DNA of 64,000 bases from Clostridiales bacterium (lineage in GTDB: Bacteria; Bacillota; Clostridia; Lachnospirales; Lachnospiraceae). The notes under the pieces were generated by a model. That model was given only the letters and a program-made list of their open reading frames with translations. It made no database searches and had not been told where the DNA came from. How positions within the stretch are numbered: the first letter of the stretch is position 1; each line of letters starts with the position of its first letter. Of this stretch, positions 16,575 to 26,911 are shown piece by piece. The position numbers were made by a program, and so were the translations under genes. The DNA lies in NCBI GenBank assembly GCA_018372435.1, contig JAHAJA010000011.1, positions 32,293 through 96,292 on the forward strand. Reading direction: 5' to 3'.

Positions 16575-18278
16575 TTAAGTTTTAATTAATATACGTAAAG
16601 TAGCTTTTGTACCAAGTCCTATGGTACTGGTGAATTGTAAGCCAAAGGAATCGCCACAATACAACTGGACTCTTTGATGTACATTGTGAATTCCATAGCC
16701 CTGTGTGTGGATGGTGATAATATTTTTACACATCTCCTTTGACATACCATTTCCGTTGTCTAAGATTCTAAAAATCAAAACATTACCTTCTTTGTACCCA
16801 TTCACGGTTAGGATACCCTTACCAGGAGTTGTTTTATGATCAAGTCCATGGAGAATGGCATTCTCTACAAGTGGCTGAATTAACAGATTAGGCATTGAAT
16901 AGGGATAGATATCTTCATCAATATCATAGATAACATCAAAAGAATTAGAGTGCATCATACGTTGAATATCAATATAAGAGCAAATGTTATCTAACTCTCC
17001 CCTTACAGTAATAATAGAATTTCCTTTGTTTAAGGTCGTCCGGTAAAAGGCTGATAGGAGCCTAGCCATTTTACTTATATCTTCTTGATTGTTTAATAAG
17101 GCTTTGCTGTTGATCATAGAAAGGCTATTGTATAAAAAATGTGGATTGATTTGTGCCTGTAGGGCCTTCATTTCGTATTCCTGCCTTGCAATACGGCTTC
17201 GTAATACCTCATTAATAAGATATTTCAAACGGTTTACCATATGAGTGAAGGAGTCGATTAGTTGGCCGATTTCATCTTTGGAGGTAGATTTCACGGTTAT
17301 TGTTAAATTATCCTGTTCAATTAAAGCCATATTTTCAGAAAGAGCCTTTAATGGTTTTACAGTGATTTTTGATAATAATAAGCTTGAACACAGTACAATT
17401 ACAATACTTACAAGAATCATAATCATTACTAGAATGGTGATTTGATTTGCAGCCAGTGAAACCGTTTTAATTGGGCGATATAGGAACAGATTCCATGGAA
17501 CAGAAGAAAGTAATTGATATTCAATCACGTAATCTTTGGTTAGTTGACTGGATACTCCGTTGAATGTAAAAGCTTTCGAAGGAAGTGAGTAATTATCTGC
17601 TTTCGAAAAGGAGGTATAGTTAAATATTACTGAATTAAGGTCACTAACGATGGCGGAACCATAGGGAGTGTCATATAGTGCTTTAATCGGTGCAAAGATA
17701 GAGTTGGCATCAATTGTTATACAGATAATATTAATACACGAGGAGTGGTAATAGTAGACAGGGCATACTAAGTATAGAGTTTTACCATCCTTCGAGGGAA
17801 TGAAGGTAGGGGAATTTTTTAGTTTATCTTCGTTATACCATTCTGTCTCGTTTGCTTCTGTTAATGGACGTAACACCTTACCGTGGGGATGTAAGGTGCC
17901 ATCGGAGTAGATGGTAATGGAGTTTATCTCATTATTCATATTCCGAATGGTAAAAAACATAGGATCAATCACATCTCGGTAGGCTATGTACATATCATAG
18001 TTATTGGTATAGTTTTGTGATAAAGCGGTTCGCATACTTTCATTCCAAACGATAAGGTTAATCGCGTCTAGGTAAGTATTTAATTTATAGTCTAAAGTCT
18101 GTACTTCTTGTTTTAGAGTTTCTTGTAAAGCAATTGTTTCCCGTTCGATCAGTAATCGTTTCATCTGAAGATAAGAAAAGGTACCAAGTAAAAGTACGGG
18201 AGCTAATCCAATAAAGAGACATATTAAGGTAACTTTATGTTGAAATCCTATATTCTTTAAGCGTTTTATTAATCTCAT
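16575..18278 (-). CDS. Sensor histidine kinase, YesM family
   Basis: 567 residues: membrane segment at about 17-37, a long extracytoplasmic dCache-like sensor region (about 40-285), a second membrane segment (about 290-312), HAMP domain, then the His_kinase domain with the phospho-acceptor in QINPHFLYNSLSMINS and an ATPase domain (LVENAILHGLDHK; DNGNGMSKE). YesM-type kinases sense extracellular sugars or a substrate-loaded binding protein. It starts 4 bases after the stop of the response-regulator gene, with GGAGG overlapping that stop, so the two are co-expressed. It is next to and divergent from the GH66/GH13 importer operon, its probable target. Confidence 0.92.
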   Translation of the reverse strand: MRLIKRLKNIGFQHKVTLICLFIGLAPVLLLGTFSYLQMKRLLIERETIALQETLKQEVQTLDYKLNTYLDAINLIVWNESMRTALSQNYTNNYDMYIAYRDVIDPMFFTIRNMNNEINSITIYSDGTLHPHGKVLRPLTEANETEWYNEDKLKNSPTFIPSKDGKTLYLVCPVYYYHSSCINIICITIDANSIFAPIKALYDTPYGSAIVSDLNSVIFNYTSFSKADNYSLPSKAFTFNGVSSQLTKDYVIEYQLLSSVPWNLFLYRPIKTVSLAANQITILVMIMILVSIVIVLCSSLLLSKITVKPLKALSENMALIEQDNLTITVKSTSKDEIGQLIDSFTHMVNRLKYLINEVLRSRIARQEYEMKALQAQINPHFLYNSLSMINSKALLNNQEDISKMARLLSAFYRTTLNKGNSIITVRGELDNICSYIDIQRMMHSNSFDVIYDIDEDIYPYSMPNLLIQPLVENAILHGLDHKTTPGKGILTVNGYKEGNVLIFRILDNGNGMSKEMCKNIITIHTQGYGIHNVHQRVQLYCGDSFGLQFTSTIGLGTKATLRILIKT

Positions 18279-18282
18279 ATAT

Positions 18283-19392
18283 TCATTCCTCCAATTGGCC
18301 CTTATTACGGTATTTCTCAGGACTTATTCCGAATTCTTCCTGAAAAAGTTTGCAAAAATATGAGATATTCGGATAACCGACAGCGGCGCCGATATCTCTT
18401 ATTTTCATATTCGTGTTTAACAATAACTCTCTAGCTTTTTCCATACGGATATTCTTAATATACTTATTAATATTAATACCAGTAGTCTGGGAAAAGATAC
18501 TACTAAGATACTTGGGACTTAGATATACAAGGTCGGCTAATTGGTTTAAACTCAAATCTTCTCTATAATGACCGTTAATATATTGTTTAATTACATGAAT
18601 GGAATATTTCGGAGCTTGCATCTCCTGTCTCATATAAGCTAAAGATTTCTCTAGGAAGGATTCTATAAATTCTTTTATTTCTTTAAATTGATTAAAGGTA
18701 TAAATCTTATCTACGCATGCTTGGAAGTGTACGGTTTCATGATCGGGGAGTGAAGTAAGTAGATATCGAAGCAGTGTAGTGCAAAGATATCGGATATATA
18801 TATGCGAGATGTTCTGTGTCCCCTCATATTTCTTTAATAAAAAAGATACATTCTTACTTAATAAATCAGGATCTTTCAAACGGGTTGCTTGTTCAATGGT
18901 AGTCAAAATCATACTGTCTTCCACATCAGAAGACGTTTTTTCTGTTAAATTAGTAGAACTTATAGTACTTGAATTATCCGCATTAGTAAATTCATAATTA
19001 AGGAAATAGTCTTGCTTTTGTTTGGAAATAGTTTGGCATACCTCGTTAATTGACTTATAAAATTCCTCTGGATTGACTGGTTTTAGAATATAATTAACAG
19101 CATGTAAAGACAAGGCTTGTTTTACATATTCAAAGTCATCATATCCACTGAAGAATATAATCTCTATGGTAGGATTTAGCTCTTTCGCGCGGGCAGCTAA
19201 TTCTAACCCGTTTATAAAGGGCATCTGTATATCTGTGAAAAGGATATCGATATGCTCATGTTCTAATATAGTTAGGGCTTCTTTACCATTGGAAGCGTTT
19301 CTAACATCTAAGGAAAATTTGTTTTTTTTAATTAAATATGAAATTACATTACGTTCATCTTGTTCATCATCTGCAATAAGTATTTTATACAT
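18283..19392 (-). CDS. Response regulator, YesN/AraC family
   Basis: ATG 19392 behind AAAGGAGG gives 369 residues (MYKILIADDEQDE); the longer frame to 19446 has no ribosome site. The receiver domain has acidic residues in ADDEQD, phospho-acceptor D54 in LFTDIQMP and the conserved Lys in YILKPVNP. A linker of about 140 residues leads to a C-terminal AraC double helix-turn-helix (LSLNQLADLVYLSPKYLSSIFS; MKIRDIGAAVGYPNISYFCKLF). It forms a pair with the YesM kinase and is divergent from the binding-protein gene, which it likely activates. Confidence 0.93.
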   Translation of the reverse strand: MYKILIADDEQDERNVISYLIKKNKFSLDVRNASNGKEALTILEHEHIDILFTDIQMPFINGLELAARAKELNPTIEIIFFSGYDDFEYVKQALSLHAVNYILKPVNPEEFYKSINEVCQTISKQKQDYFLNYEFTNADNSSTISSTNLTEKTSSDVEDSMILTTIEQATRLKDPDLLSKNVSFLLKKYEGTQNISHIYIRYLCTTLLRYLLTSLPDHETVHFQACVDKIYTFNQFKEIKEFIESFLEKSLAYMRQEMQAPKYSIHVIKQYINGHYREDLSLNQLADLVYLSPKYLSSIFSQTTGININKYIKNIRMEKARELLLNTNMKIRDIGAAVGYPNISYFCKLFQEEFGISPEKYRNKGQLEE

Positions 19393-19584
19393 GAAAGTAT
19401 CCTCCTTTGTATTGAAAGTATAACATTTTTCATAATAGGAGGGCAACGTCTCAATGACATAAACGGGAAATCATACAATAAATATGGATTTTATGATATT
19501 TACCTTTGTGCAACAGGAACGTATACTTGAACTAAAGTAATCAATGGCCGTTGGTGAAATAAGAGATGTGTATAGGAGGAATTT

Positions 19585-21294
19585 ATGAGAAAGAAAGTTA
19601 TAGTTAAGGGATTGGTTGTGACTCTTATTACTTCATTAATGACAATATCCTTGGTAGGTTGTGGCTCGGGGGAAAAAAAGGAAACTACAAAAGAGTCTAG
19701 CCAAGTAAACAATGAAGCTGGACAACAAAAAGATGGTGCTTATGAAGAGGAAGTTACTATTACATTGGGACGTCAAACATTACAAAATGCGAAATTACCT
19801 GATGGCGATACTTATGAAGACAATGCGTATACTAGGTTAGTTAAAAACGTTTATAATATTAAGCTTGTTGATGAATTCGAGGCATCTGGTGATGATTATG
19901 GTAGACAAGTTTCGTTAGCGTTATCAGCAGGTGAAATACCAGATGTGATGAAAGTCGCTACCTACGATGAATTAAAAGAATTGTATGAGAATGATATGAT
20001 TGCTGATTTAAGTGGAGTTTATGAAGGCTATGCAAGTGATTACTTAAAATCAATCTATGATTCCTATGAAGGACGTGCTCTAGATAAAGTAACCTTTGAT
20101 GGAAAGATGATGGCTTTACCAGGAACGAACGTTGATGCTGGTCCGAGTGAAGTATGGATTAGAAGTGACTGGATGGAGAAGTTAGGTATTCAAGTTGATC
20201 AAGATGGAAATCATGCAATTACAATCGAAGAATTAGAGATGGTTGCTAGTAAATTTAAAGAAGCTAATTTGAATCAAGTTGATAATGTAGTGGGAATGGC
20301 CTTTGCGCCTTGGTTAACTTCGGGTGACCCAGATGGCACTTACAGTATGAATTCCATCGCGTATGCTTTAGGAGCATTTCCTAAGACATGGATGGAATCC
20401 GATGGGAAAGTAGTTTATGGTTCCACAACATCAGAAATGAAGGAAGCACTATCTGTAATTTCTAACTGGTTTAAAGAAGGACTTGTAGATCCACAATTAG
20501 GTACAAGAACGTGGGATGATATCTCTGCATTATTATCAAATGGACAAACAGGTATAACTTTTGGTACATGGCATATTCCTGATTGGCTATTAAATAACGT
20601 AAGGGTAATGGATCCAAATGCTACCTTTGAAGCATATGGAATTGAAAATGCACAAGGGAAAGTAAGTTGTAAGCATAATGATGCGGTAGCTGGATACATA
20701 GTGGTAAGTAAAGAGTGTAAAAATCCCGAAGCAGCTATTAAGATAGCAAATTTATTCTATGATACGCTTGTAACCTCTAGCACGATTGAAAAGGATTATC
20801 CAGAAGTTGCTACATATATAGCGAATGGTGTTGATGGATCAACAAGGCCATTTAACATTGAAGTGAATCTGTATACTTCATTACTTGATGATTATTCTGA
20901 TATTGAAAAGTTCGTAAAAGGTGATATTACCATTGATGAGGTTAGAACGACTGAATCAAAGAATGTAAGCAGTAGTATACAAAAGTATCTTGAAAATCCT
21001 ATTGGAGCGGAAGTTGTTGACTGGTCTAAATATCATTCAAGAATGAGAGGGATAGAATTAATTCAGACATTCACAGAGAATGATACATTTAATTGGATTA
21101 CTCCAATCTTCCCTCAAACAACTACTACAATGGAAACGAATCAGGCTAACTTAGATAAGCTTGAAGAAGAGACCTTCATCAAGATTGCAATAGGACAGAT
21201 TGATGCAGAAGAAGGCTTTAATGAGTTCGTAAAAGAGTGGAATAAGCTTGGTGGTAAGCAAATTATTGCAGAAATTGAGGAACAGTTAAAGTAA
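19585..21294 (+). CDS. Sugar ABC transporter solute-binding lipoprotein (LplA/CUT1 type)
   Basis: 569 residues with a lipoprotein signal peptide (lipobox SLVGC, lipidated C26) and a Ser/Glu/Lys-rich linker. The mature part is a large cluster-type binding protein (LSAGEIPDVMKVATYDELKELY, MMALPGTNVDAGPSEVWIRSDWMEKLG), the size class that serves LplABC/YtcQ-like CUT1 importers. Start ATG after AGGAGG. Given the GH66 and GH13 genes downstream, the likely ligand is an isomalto-oligosaccharide from dextran. Confidence 0.92.
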   Translation: MRKKVIVKGLVVTLITSLMTISLVGCGSGEKKETTKESSQVNNEAGQQKDGAYEEEVTITLGRQTLQNAKLPDGDTYEDNAYTRLVKNVYNIKLVDEFEASGDDYGRQVSLALSAGEIPDVMKVATYDELKELYENDMIADLSGVYEGYASDYLKSIYDSYEGRALDKVTFDGKMMALPGTNVDAGPSEVWIRSDWMEKLGIQVDQDGNHAITIEELEMVASKFKEANLNQVDNVVGMAFAPWLTSGDPDGTYSMNSIAYALGAFPKTWMESDGKVVYGSTTSEMKEALSVISNWFKEGLVDPQLGTRTWDDISALLSNGQTGITFGTWHIPDWLLNNVRVMDPNATFEAYGIENAQGKVSCKHNDAVAGYIVVSKECKNPEAAIKIANLFYDTLVTSSTIEKDYPEVATYIANGVDGSTRPFNIEVNLYTSLLDDYSDIEKFVKGDITIDEVRTTESKNVSSSIQKYLENPIGAEVVDWSKYHSRMRGIELIQTFTENDTFNWITPIFPQTTTTMETNQANLDKLEEETFIKIAIGQIDAEEGFNEFVKEWNKLGGKQIIAEIEEQLK

Positions 21295-21308
21295 AAGGTT
21301 AAGCAGTA

Positions 21309-21350
21309 ATAGAGCAGACATATAGCAGTAATATGGCTGCTCTATATTGT
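21309..21350 (+). terminator. Intercistronic hairpin between binding protein and permeases
   Basis: ATAGAGCAG (21309-21317) and CTGCTCTAT (21337-21345) form a perfect 9-bp stem followed by ATTGTTTT. Its place after the binding-protein gene suggests partial termination or mRNA 3'-end protection, giving more binding protein than permease. Confidence 0.6.
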
Positions 21351-21363
21351 TTTAAATCAGTGA

Positions 21364-22287
21364 TTGAGAGGTATGAAGATGACGAATAAAACAGCACATA
21401 GACGGAATCGAAAGCAGCTAACACATCATCTTATGATGATGCCGGGAATGTTCTTTTTATTACTTTTTAGTTATATACCAATGGTTGGTATCGTAATGGC
21501 ATTTCAAGATTTTATACCAGCCAAGGGAATTATGGGTTCAGAGTTTGTTGGTTTAAAACATTTTAAATATATGTTTCAACTACCTGATATTTTTAAGATA
21601 ATAAGAAATACACTAGTTATTTCTATTGGTAAGATATTGCTTGGTACCTTTATGGCAATTGCCTTCTCTATTTTATTGAATGAAATACGTAAAAAGTTCT
21701 TGAAAAAAACAGTACAAACCATTGTATATTTACCACATTTCTTATCGTGGGTTGTATTAGCTAGTGTCGTAGTCAATATGTTTAATTTAGATGGCTCTGT
21801 TAATCAAATAGTAACACAATTAGGATTTGAGAAAATCAACTTTTTAGGTAATAGCAAGATTTTTCCGGGGCTAATTATCGGTACAGATGTATGGAAAGAA
21901 TTCGGTTATAGCTCAGTTATTTACCTAGCTGCTATCACCGCGATTGACCCCGGATTACATGAAGCAGCATCCATTGATGGCGCTTCTTGGTGGAAACGTA
22001 TCTGGAATGTTACCTTACCTGGAATGATGCCAATTATATTATTAATGGCAGCCATGAGTTTGACAAGCATATTAAGTGCGGGCTTTGATCAAATCTACAA
22101 TCTATATACACCAATTGTATATGATACGGGTGATGTACTAGATACCTATGTATATCGTATTGGTTTGATTGGCAGACAGTATAGTTTTGGCTCAGCAGTT
22201 GGATTATTACGTTCTATAGTCGGTATGGTATTGTTGGTTTCTGCGAATAAGCTGACGAAGAAATTAACAGATCAGAAGATATTTTAG
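21364..22287 (+). CDS. Sugar ABC transporter permease (LplB-like)
   Basis: About 307 residues with six predicted membrane segments and the inner-membrane EAA loop (LHEAASIDGASWWKRIWNVTLPGM) that contacts the ATPase. The start could be ATG 21373, 21379 or 21364; AGAGG before the first leaves this open. It resembles LplB/YtcP-type CUT1 permeases. The operon has no ATPase gene, so an MsmK/MsiK-like ATPase elsewhere is expected to power it. Confidence 0.92.
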   Translation: MRGMKMTNKTAHRRNRKQLTHHLMMMPGMFFLLLFSYIPMVGIVMAFQDFIPAKGIMGSEFVGLKHFKYMFQLPDIFKIIRNTLVISIGKILLGTFMAIAFSILLNEIRKKFLKKTVQTIVYLPHFLSWVVLASVVVNMFNLDGSVNQIVTQLGFEKINFLGNSKIFPGLIIGTDVWKEFGYSSVIYLAAITAIDPGLHEAASIDGASWWKRIWNVTLPGMMPIILLMAAMSLTSILSAGFDQIYNLYTPIVYDTGDVLDTYVYRIGLIGRQYSFGSAVGLLRSIVGMVLLVSANKLTKKLTDQKIF

Positions 22288-22297
22288 GAGGAGTAGT

Positions 22298-23191
22298 ATG
22301 ATAGAGAATAGAAGTTTTTCATCTAGAGCTAGAGTGAGTTTCATTTATTGTATTGTAATCCTTTTAGGATTAGTATGTCTTCTGCCATTGTGGAATATTG
22401 TAGCAATATCATTTAGTAGCAGTGCAGCAGTAACAGCGAATAAAGTAGGGTTAGCACCAGTAGATTTTACTACGGTTGCTTATAAAAAGATAATCGAAGA
22501 TAGCCAATTTTGGCGTTCGTTTATGATTTCGGTAGTAAGAGTTATATTAGCAGTAATCCTTAATACCGTTCTCGTGGTATTGATGGCGTATCCGCTAACA
22601 AAGAGCACAAGAGAGTTTCGCGGTAGAAACTTATATATGAACTTATTGATCTTTGCCATGTTATTTAATGGAGGGATGATTCCTAGTTTTATCTTAGTTA
22701 AAGAGCTTGGACTTCTTAATAGTATATGGGCACTTGTTTTACCAGGAGCATTGCCTATATTTAACGTTATTCTAGTTATGAATTTTTTCTTAGGAATTCC
22801 AAAGTCTTTAGAAGAAGCTGCTATAATAGACGGAGCCAATCCATTACAAGTATTAGTAAAGATTTTGGTTCCTTGTGCAAAACCTTGTATTGCAACAATT
22901 GTTCTCTTTAGTATAGTAGGTAGTTGGAACGATTTCTTTAGCGGATTAATCTATATTCAAAAGCCAAGAAATTATCCAATTATGACATATATTCAATCTT
23001 TGAATGTGGATATTCAAGAACTATTAAAATCTGGTATGAGCAGCAGTTCGTTAGGAAATTTATCAGAATTATCCAATAAGAATTTAAATGCAGCCAAAAT
23101 TGTAGTAGCAGTTATACCTCTATTACTGATTTATCCAATTCTTCAAAAGTATCTAATCACAGGTATTGTTATGGGATCAGTAAAAGAATAA
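22298..23191 (+). CDS. Sugar ABC transporter permease (LplC-like)
   Basis: 297 residues, six membrane segments, EAA loop LEEAAIIDGANPLQVLVKILVP, and the family C-terminal ending YLITGIVMGSVKE. Start ATG follows AGGAGG 10 bases after the first permease. Its stop codon lies beside the GH66 gene (next start 23212), so the operon continues. It forms the second half of the CUT1 membrane channel. Confidence 0.92.
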   Translation: MIENRSFSSRARVSFIYCIVILLGLVCLLPLWNIVAISFSSSAAVTANKVGLAPVDFTTVAYKKIIEDSQFWRSFMISVVRVILAVILNTVLVVLMAYPLTKSTREFRGRNLYMNLLIFAMLFNGGMIPSFILVKELGLLNSIWALVLPGALPIFNVILVMNFFLGIPKSLEEAAIIDGANPLQVLVKILVPCAKPCIATIVLFSIVGSWNDFFSGLIYIQKPRNYPIMTYIQSLNVDIQELLKSGMSSSSLGNLSELSNKNLNAAKIVVAVIPLLLIYPILQKYLITGIVMGSVKE

Positions 23192-23211
23192 TGGAAAGGC
23201 AAGGGCTTTGT

Positions 23212-25107
23212 ATGAAAAAAAGAATACGACTCATAAGTTTCCTTTTGGTTGTAATTTTGGCAATGACTAGCTGTAAGATTGATAGTGAGGAGGAAGGTAT
23301 GAATTCTATAACATGTAAGATTGTTGATACGGATAAGGTTAGATATAATCCAGGAGATAAGGCTATCGTTACTGTAGAGATTGAAAATCTAATTGAAAGA
23401 GAAAGAGACATAACGGTAGTTTTGTCTGCAAACTATTTGTCTGAACCTGTTGGAGTAGAGGAAAGCCTAAAGGTTACGGTAGACAAACCGGGAGTACAAA
23501 CTGTAACATTTAATTGGCAAACACCTGAAGAGGACTATAAAGGATACTTATTAAAGGTTCGTTTAGAAGATAAAAAGGGAAAGATGTTAAGTCAGGATAC
23601 AATAGGTGTTGATGTATCATCCTCATGGGTGAAATTCCCTAGATACGGTTATCTATGTGATTTTGAGGAAGGTGTAGATGCTACTGATAAAATTGATCGA
23701 ATGAATCGATATCACATCAATGGAATCGAGTATTATGATTGGCAGTATCTTCATCATATGCCGGTAGCGGATACTGTTTCTGAGGCTGGAGCAGGAATGT
23801 GGCAAGATTGGGCAGGTAGAAGTATTGACGGTGACGCTATTTTATCATATATTAAAGAAGCAAAAGAGAAAAACATGGTTAACATGGCTTACAATATGAT
23901 TTATGCTGGTACTGATACCTTTTTTACGAGTAGTGATGGGAAACCAACCAAAGCAAATGATTGGAAGTTATATTTTGCAGAAGATAATGACAGAGGAAGT
24001 GGCGAGTTTTCATTCCATATGGGAACATCTCCAAATGGAAATGGAAATCTATACTTTCTAAATCCCTTGAATAATGAATGGCAGGAGTATATTTTTGATC
24101 AAGAATTAAAGGCACTTAGAACCTTTGGATTTGATGGATGGCATGGAGATACGGTTGGAGATTGGGGTAAGATGACAACGAGTGCGGGTAAACCATTGGG
24201 AATTAATAAGTATGGCAACCCAATATATCTTGTTACAGATACCTATACCGATTTTTTGAATGCTGCGAAGGACGCTCTAGGGAATTATTATTTGTCCTTC
24301 AATCCAGTTGGTGCAAAGGGAATTCAAAATGCGAATGTAAGTAATGCAGATGTATTATATACGGAGTTTTGGCCATGGGATAAGGATAGGGAAGATGGGA
24401 CTTACGATACGTATTACTCACTTGTAAAAGAAGTGGAACGTACGATGGAGGATAGTAAGGATCAGTCACTCGATGGTAAGGGAAAATCTCTAGTTGTGAA
24501 GGCATATATTAATTATGAGAAGACAAATGGAGAGATGAATACACCTAGTGTATTACTATGTGATGCCGCTGTATATGCCGCTGGAGGAAGTAGACTTGAA
24601 CTTGGTAATGGGGATAGAATGTTACATAAAGAATATTATCCCGATGACAATGTCTTAATGTCTGAGGAGCTTACTGAGAGGATGAAGCGTATGTCTGATT
24701 TTGTCGTGGCATATGAGAATCTATTACGAGACGGTCAAGAAACAGTGGAAAAGACTGTAGAGGTTGAGGAGCATTCCTATAGTAACACAGGTGAAAGTGA
24801 TACCATATGGGTATATTCTAGAGCTGATGAGGATTATGAAATTGTTCATTTCATAAATCTTTTAGGAACAGATAATTTATGGCGTGATGAAATTGGTAAG
24901 AAAAAAACTCCTGAAAAAGTGAGTAACTTAAAGGTTACCTATTATTCGGACATTGAAATTAAAAAGATCTTTCTTGCATCACCAGATACAGAGTATGGAG
25001 CAAGTACGGAATTAAAGTTTGTGAGTGTAAAGGATGAAAAAGGAATGAAATATACATTTGAGATCCCATCTCTTGAATACTGGGATATGGTGTATATGGA
25101 AAAATAG
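23212..25107 (+). CDS. Dextranase-type glycoside hydrolase family 66 lipoprotein
   Basis: ATG 23212 behind AAAGGCAAGGG gives 631 residues; ATG 23191 overlaps the permease stop and is less likely. A lipoprotein signal (LAMTSC, C21) anchors it outside the membrane. An N-terminal Ig-like beta domain (about 35-135) precedes the GH66 barrel, starting at PRYGYLCDFEEG. Candidate active-site residues are the aspartates of GFDGWHGDTVGDWG (D308, D313) and E385 in LYTEFWPW. A C-terminal beta domain follows. GH66 contains endo-dextranases and cycloisomaltooligosaccharide glucanotransferases; nothing here shows the CBM35 insertion usual in the latter, so endo-dextranase is favoured. It would cut alpha-1,6-glucan at the surface for import. 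Confidence 0.88.
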   Translation: MKKRIRLISFLLVVILAMTSCKIDSEEEGMNSITCKIVDTDKVRYNPGDKAIVTVEIENLIERERDITVVLSANYLSEPVGVEESLKVTVDKPGVQTVTFNWQTPEEDYKGYLLKVRLEDKKGKMLSQDTIGVDVSSSWVKFPRYGYLCDFEEGVDATDKIDRMNRYHINGIEYYDWQYLHHMPVADTVSEAGAGMWQDWAGRSIDGDAILSYIKEAKEKNMVNMAYNMIYAGTDTFFTSSDGKPTKANDWKLYFAEDNDRGSGEFSFHMGTSPNGNGNLYFLNPLNNEWQEYIFDQELKALRTFGFDGWHGDTVGDWGKMTTSAGKPLGINKYGNPIYLVTDTYTDFLNAAKDALGNYYLSFNPVGAKGIQNANVSNADVLYTEFWPWDKDREDGTYDTYYSLVKEVERTMEDSKDQSLDGKGKSLVVKAYINYEKTNGEMNTPSVLLCDAAVYAAGGSRLELGNGDRMLHKEYYPDDNVLMSEELTERMKRMSDFVVAYENLLRDGQETVEKTVEVEEHSYSNTGESDTIWVYSRADEDYEIVHFINLLGTDNLWRDEIGKKKTPEKVSNLKVTYYSDIEIKKIFLASPDTEYGASTELKFVSVKDEKGMKYTFEIPSLEYWDMVYMEK

Positions 25108-25130
25108 GAAAAAGGGACATGGTGATTTAT

Positions 25131-26765
25131 ATGAATAATGAAAAAGAAAACACATCAAACTGGTGGAAAAATTCCGTTGTATATCAGATTTACCCAAGAA
25201 GTTTTCAAGATAGCAATGGTGATGGAATAGGAGACTTACAAGGAATTATTAAGAGACTGGATTATCTACAAAATCTTGGAATTGATGCGATTTGGTTATC
25301 CCCTGTGTGTAAATCTCCACAAGATGATAATGGTTATGATATCTCAGATTATCAGGACATTGATCCAATGTTTGGGTCATTAAATGACATGGAGGAATTG
25401 ATACAGGAAGCAAAGAAGAGAGGAATTCGAATTCTTCTTGATCTAGTATTAAACCATTCTTCCGATGAACATGCTTGGTTTATAGAGGCCAAAAAGAGTA
25501 AGGACAATCCATACCATGATTATTATGTATGGCGTGATGGAGTTGAAGGAGTATATCCAAATGATATGAAGGCGTGTTTTGGTGGTCCAGCATGGGAATG
25601 GGTACCTGAACTAGGGCAGTACTATTTTCATCAGTTCTCAGTAAAGCAGCCAGATTTAAATTGGGAGAATCCGAAGTTAAGAAGAGAAATCTATGATATG
25701 ATACTCTGGTGGATGGATAAGGGCGTTGGAGGATTCCGTCTTGATGTTATTGATCAGATTGCCAAGGAACCAGATTTAAAGATTACGAATAATGGGCCAA
25801 GACTTCATGAATATATTAAAGAATTGTCAAAAGAAACCTTCCAAAAAGGAAATCTAATTACAGTAGGTGAAGCGTGGGGAGCTAATACAGAATTGGCGAA
25901 ACTATATAGCGCGCCAGACGGTAGTGAGTTTTCCATGGTATTTCAATTTGAGCATATAAATCTAGACCAACAGCCTGGAGGCGAGAAGTGGGATATTAAA
26001 GAACTAGATTTTATTCAGTTAAAACAAATTTTATCAAAGTGGCAAGTTGAATTACATGAAAAAGGTTGGAACAGTTTGTTTTGGAATAATCATGATTTAC
26101 CTAGAATTGTATCTAGATGGGGCAATGATGAAAGATACCGAGAAGAATCTGCTAAGATGCTAGCTACCATCTTACATGGTATGCAAGGAACTCCATATAT
26201 ATATCAAGGCGAAGAGATTGGTATGACGAATGTGAGGTACCAGATTGAAGAGTATAAGGATATCGAGACCGTTAACATGTATAAGGAACGTATAGAAAAG
26301 GGATATAAACCAGAAGATGTTATGCGTTCAATCTATGCTAAGGGAAGAGATAATGCAAGAACTCCAATTCAGTGGGATTCTAGTCAGTATGCTGGATTTT
26401 CAACGGTTGAACCATGGATTAAGGTAAATGATAATAGTAAAGATATTAACGTCTTGAATGCGTTAGAGAATAAGAATTCTATTTTCTACTATTATAAAAA
26501 ACTTATTCGGTTAAGAAAAGAAAATCCAGTTCTTGTGCATGGAGATTATCAATTGTTATTTGAAACAAATCCTGATATATTTGCTTATTGTAGGAATCTA
26601 GATGGACAAAGAATGGTAGTAGTAGCGAATTTCCATGATAAAGAAATCCCATTTTCCTTGAAAGAAGAAGGATTTGAAGTAAAAGAGTATCTGATTCATA
26701 ACTATAAGGAAGAAAAAGCTGGTTACCTACGACCATATGAAGCTTATATGGCAATATTGAATTAA
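25131..26765 (+). CDS. Oligo-1,6-glucosidase / alpha-glucosidase (GH13)
   Basis: 544 residues from ATG 25131 (GGTGA upstream); ATG 25119 is the alternative. GH13 features are YQIYPRSFQDSNGDGIGDLQGI, LDLVLNHSSDEH, GGFRLDVID (nucleophile D205), VGEAWG (acid/base E247) and WNNHDLPR. QSDXNG-like GDGIGDL and the overall form fit subfamily 31 oligo-1,6-glucosidases, which release glucose from isomalto-oligosaccharides. No signal peptide, so it acts in the cytoplasm on the imported products of the GH66 enzyme encoded 23 bases upstream. Confidence 0.93.
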   Translation: MNNEKENTSNWWKNSVVYQIYPRSFQDSNGDGIGDLQGIIKRLDYLQNLGIDAIWLSPVCKSPQDDNGYDISDYQDIDPMFGSLNDMEELIQEAKKRGIRILLDLVLNHSSDEHAWFIEAKKSKDNPYHDYYVWRDGVEGVYPNDMKACFGGPAWEWVPELGQYYFHQFSVKQPDLNWENPKLRREIYDMILWWMDKGVGGFRLDVIDQIAKEPDLKITNNGPRLHEYIKELSKETFQKGNLITVGEAWGANTELAKLYSAPDGSEFSMVFQFEHINLDQQPGGEKWDIKELDFIQLKQILSKWQVELHEKGWNSLFWNNHDLPRIVSRWGNDERYREESAKMLATILHGMQGTPYIYQGEEIGMTNVRYQIEEYKDIETVNMYKERIEKGYKPEDVMRSIYAKGRDNARTPIQWDSSQYAGFSTVEPWIKVNDNSKDINVLNALENKNSIFYYYKKLIRLRKENPVLVHGDYQLLFETNPDIFAYCRNLDGQRMVVVANFHDKEIPFSLKEEGFEVKEYLIHNYKEEKAGYLRPYEAYMAILN

Positions 26766-26846
26766 AGCTTTGAATCTTTATTGAGTTGAAAAATAAAATT
26801 TGATTACTTAGCAAACAAGCTATGATAGTATTGGAGAGTTAAAAGT

Positions 26847-26876
26847 AGGACGACGGGGCAATGGTGCCGTCGTCCT
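26847..26876 (-). terminator. Terminator of the SpoVB-like gene
   Basis: A perfect 10-bp stem (AGGACGACGG / CCGTCGTCCT) with a 10-base loop. The T tract lies on the - strand side only, so it mainly ends the leftward transcript, although it sits between convergent genes. Confidence 0.7.
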
Positions 26877-26911
26877 AACCAGTACTGTTATGGCTTTTTG
26901 TGTTATACACA

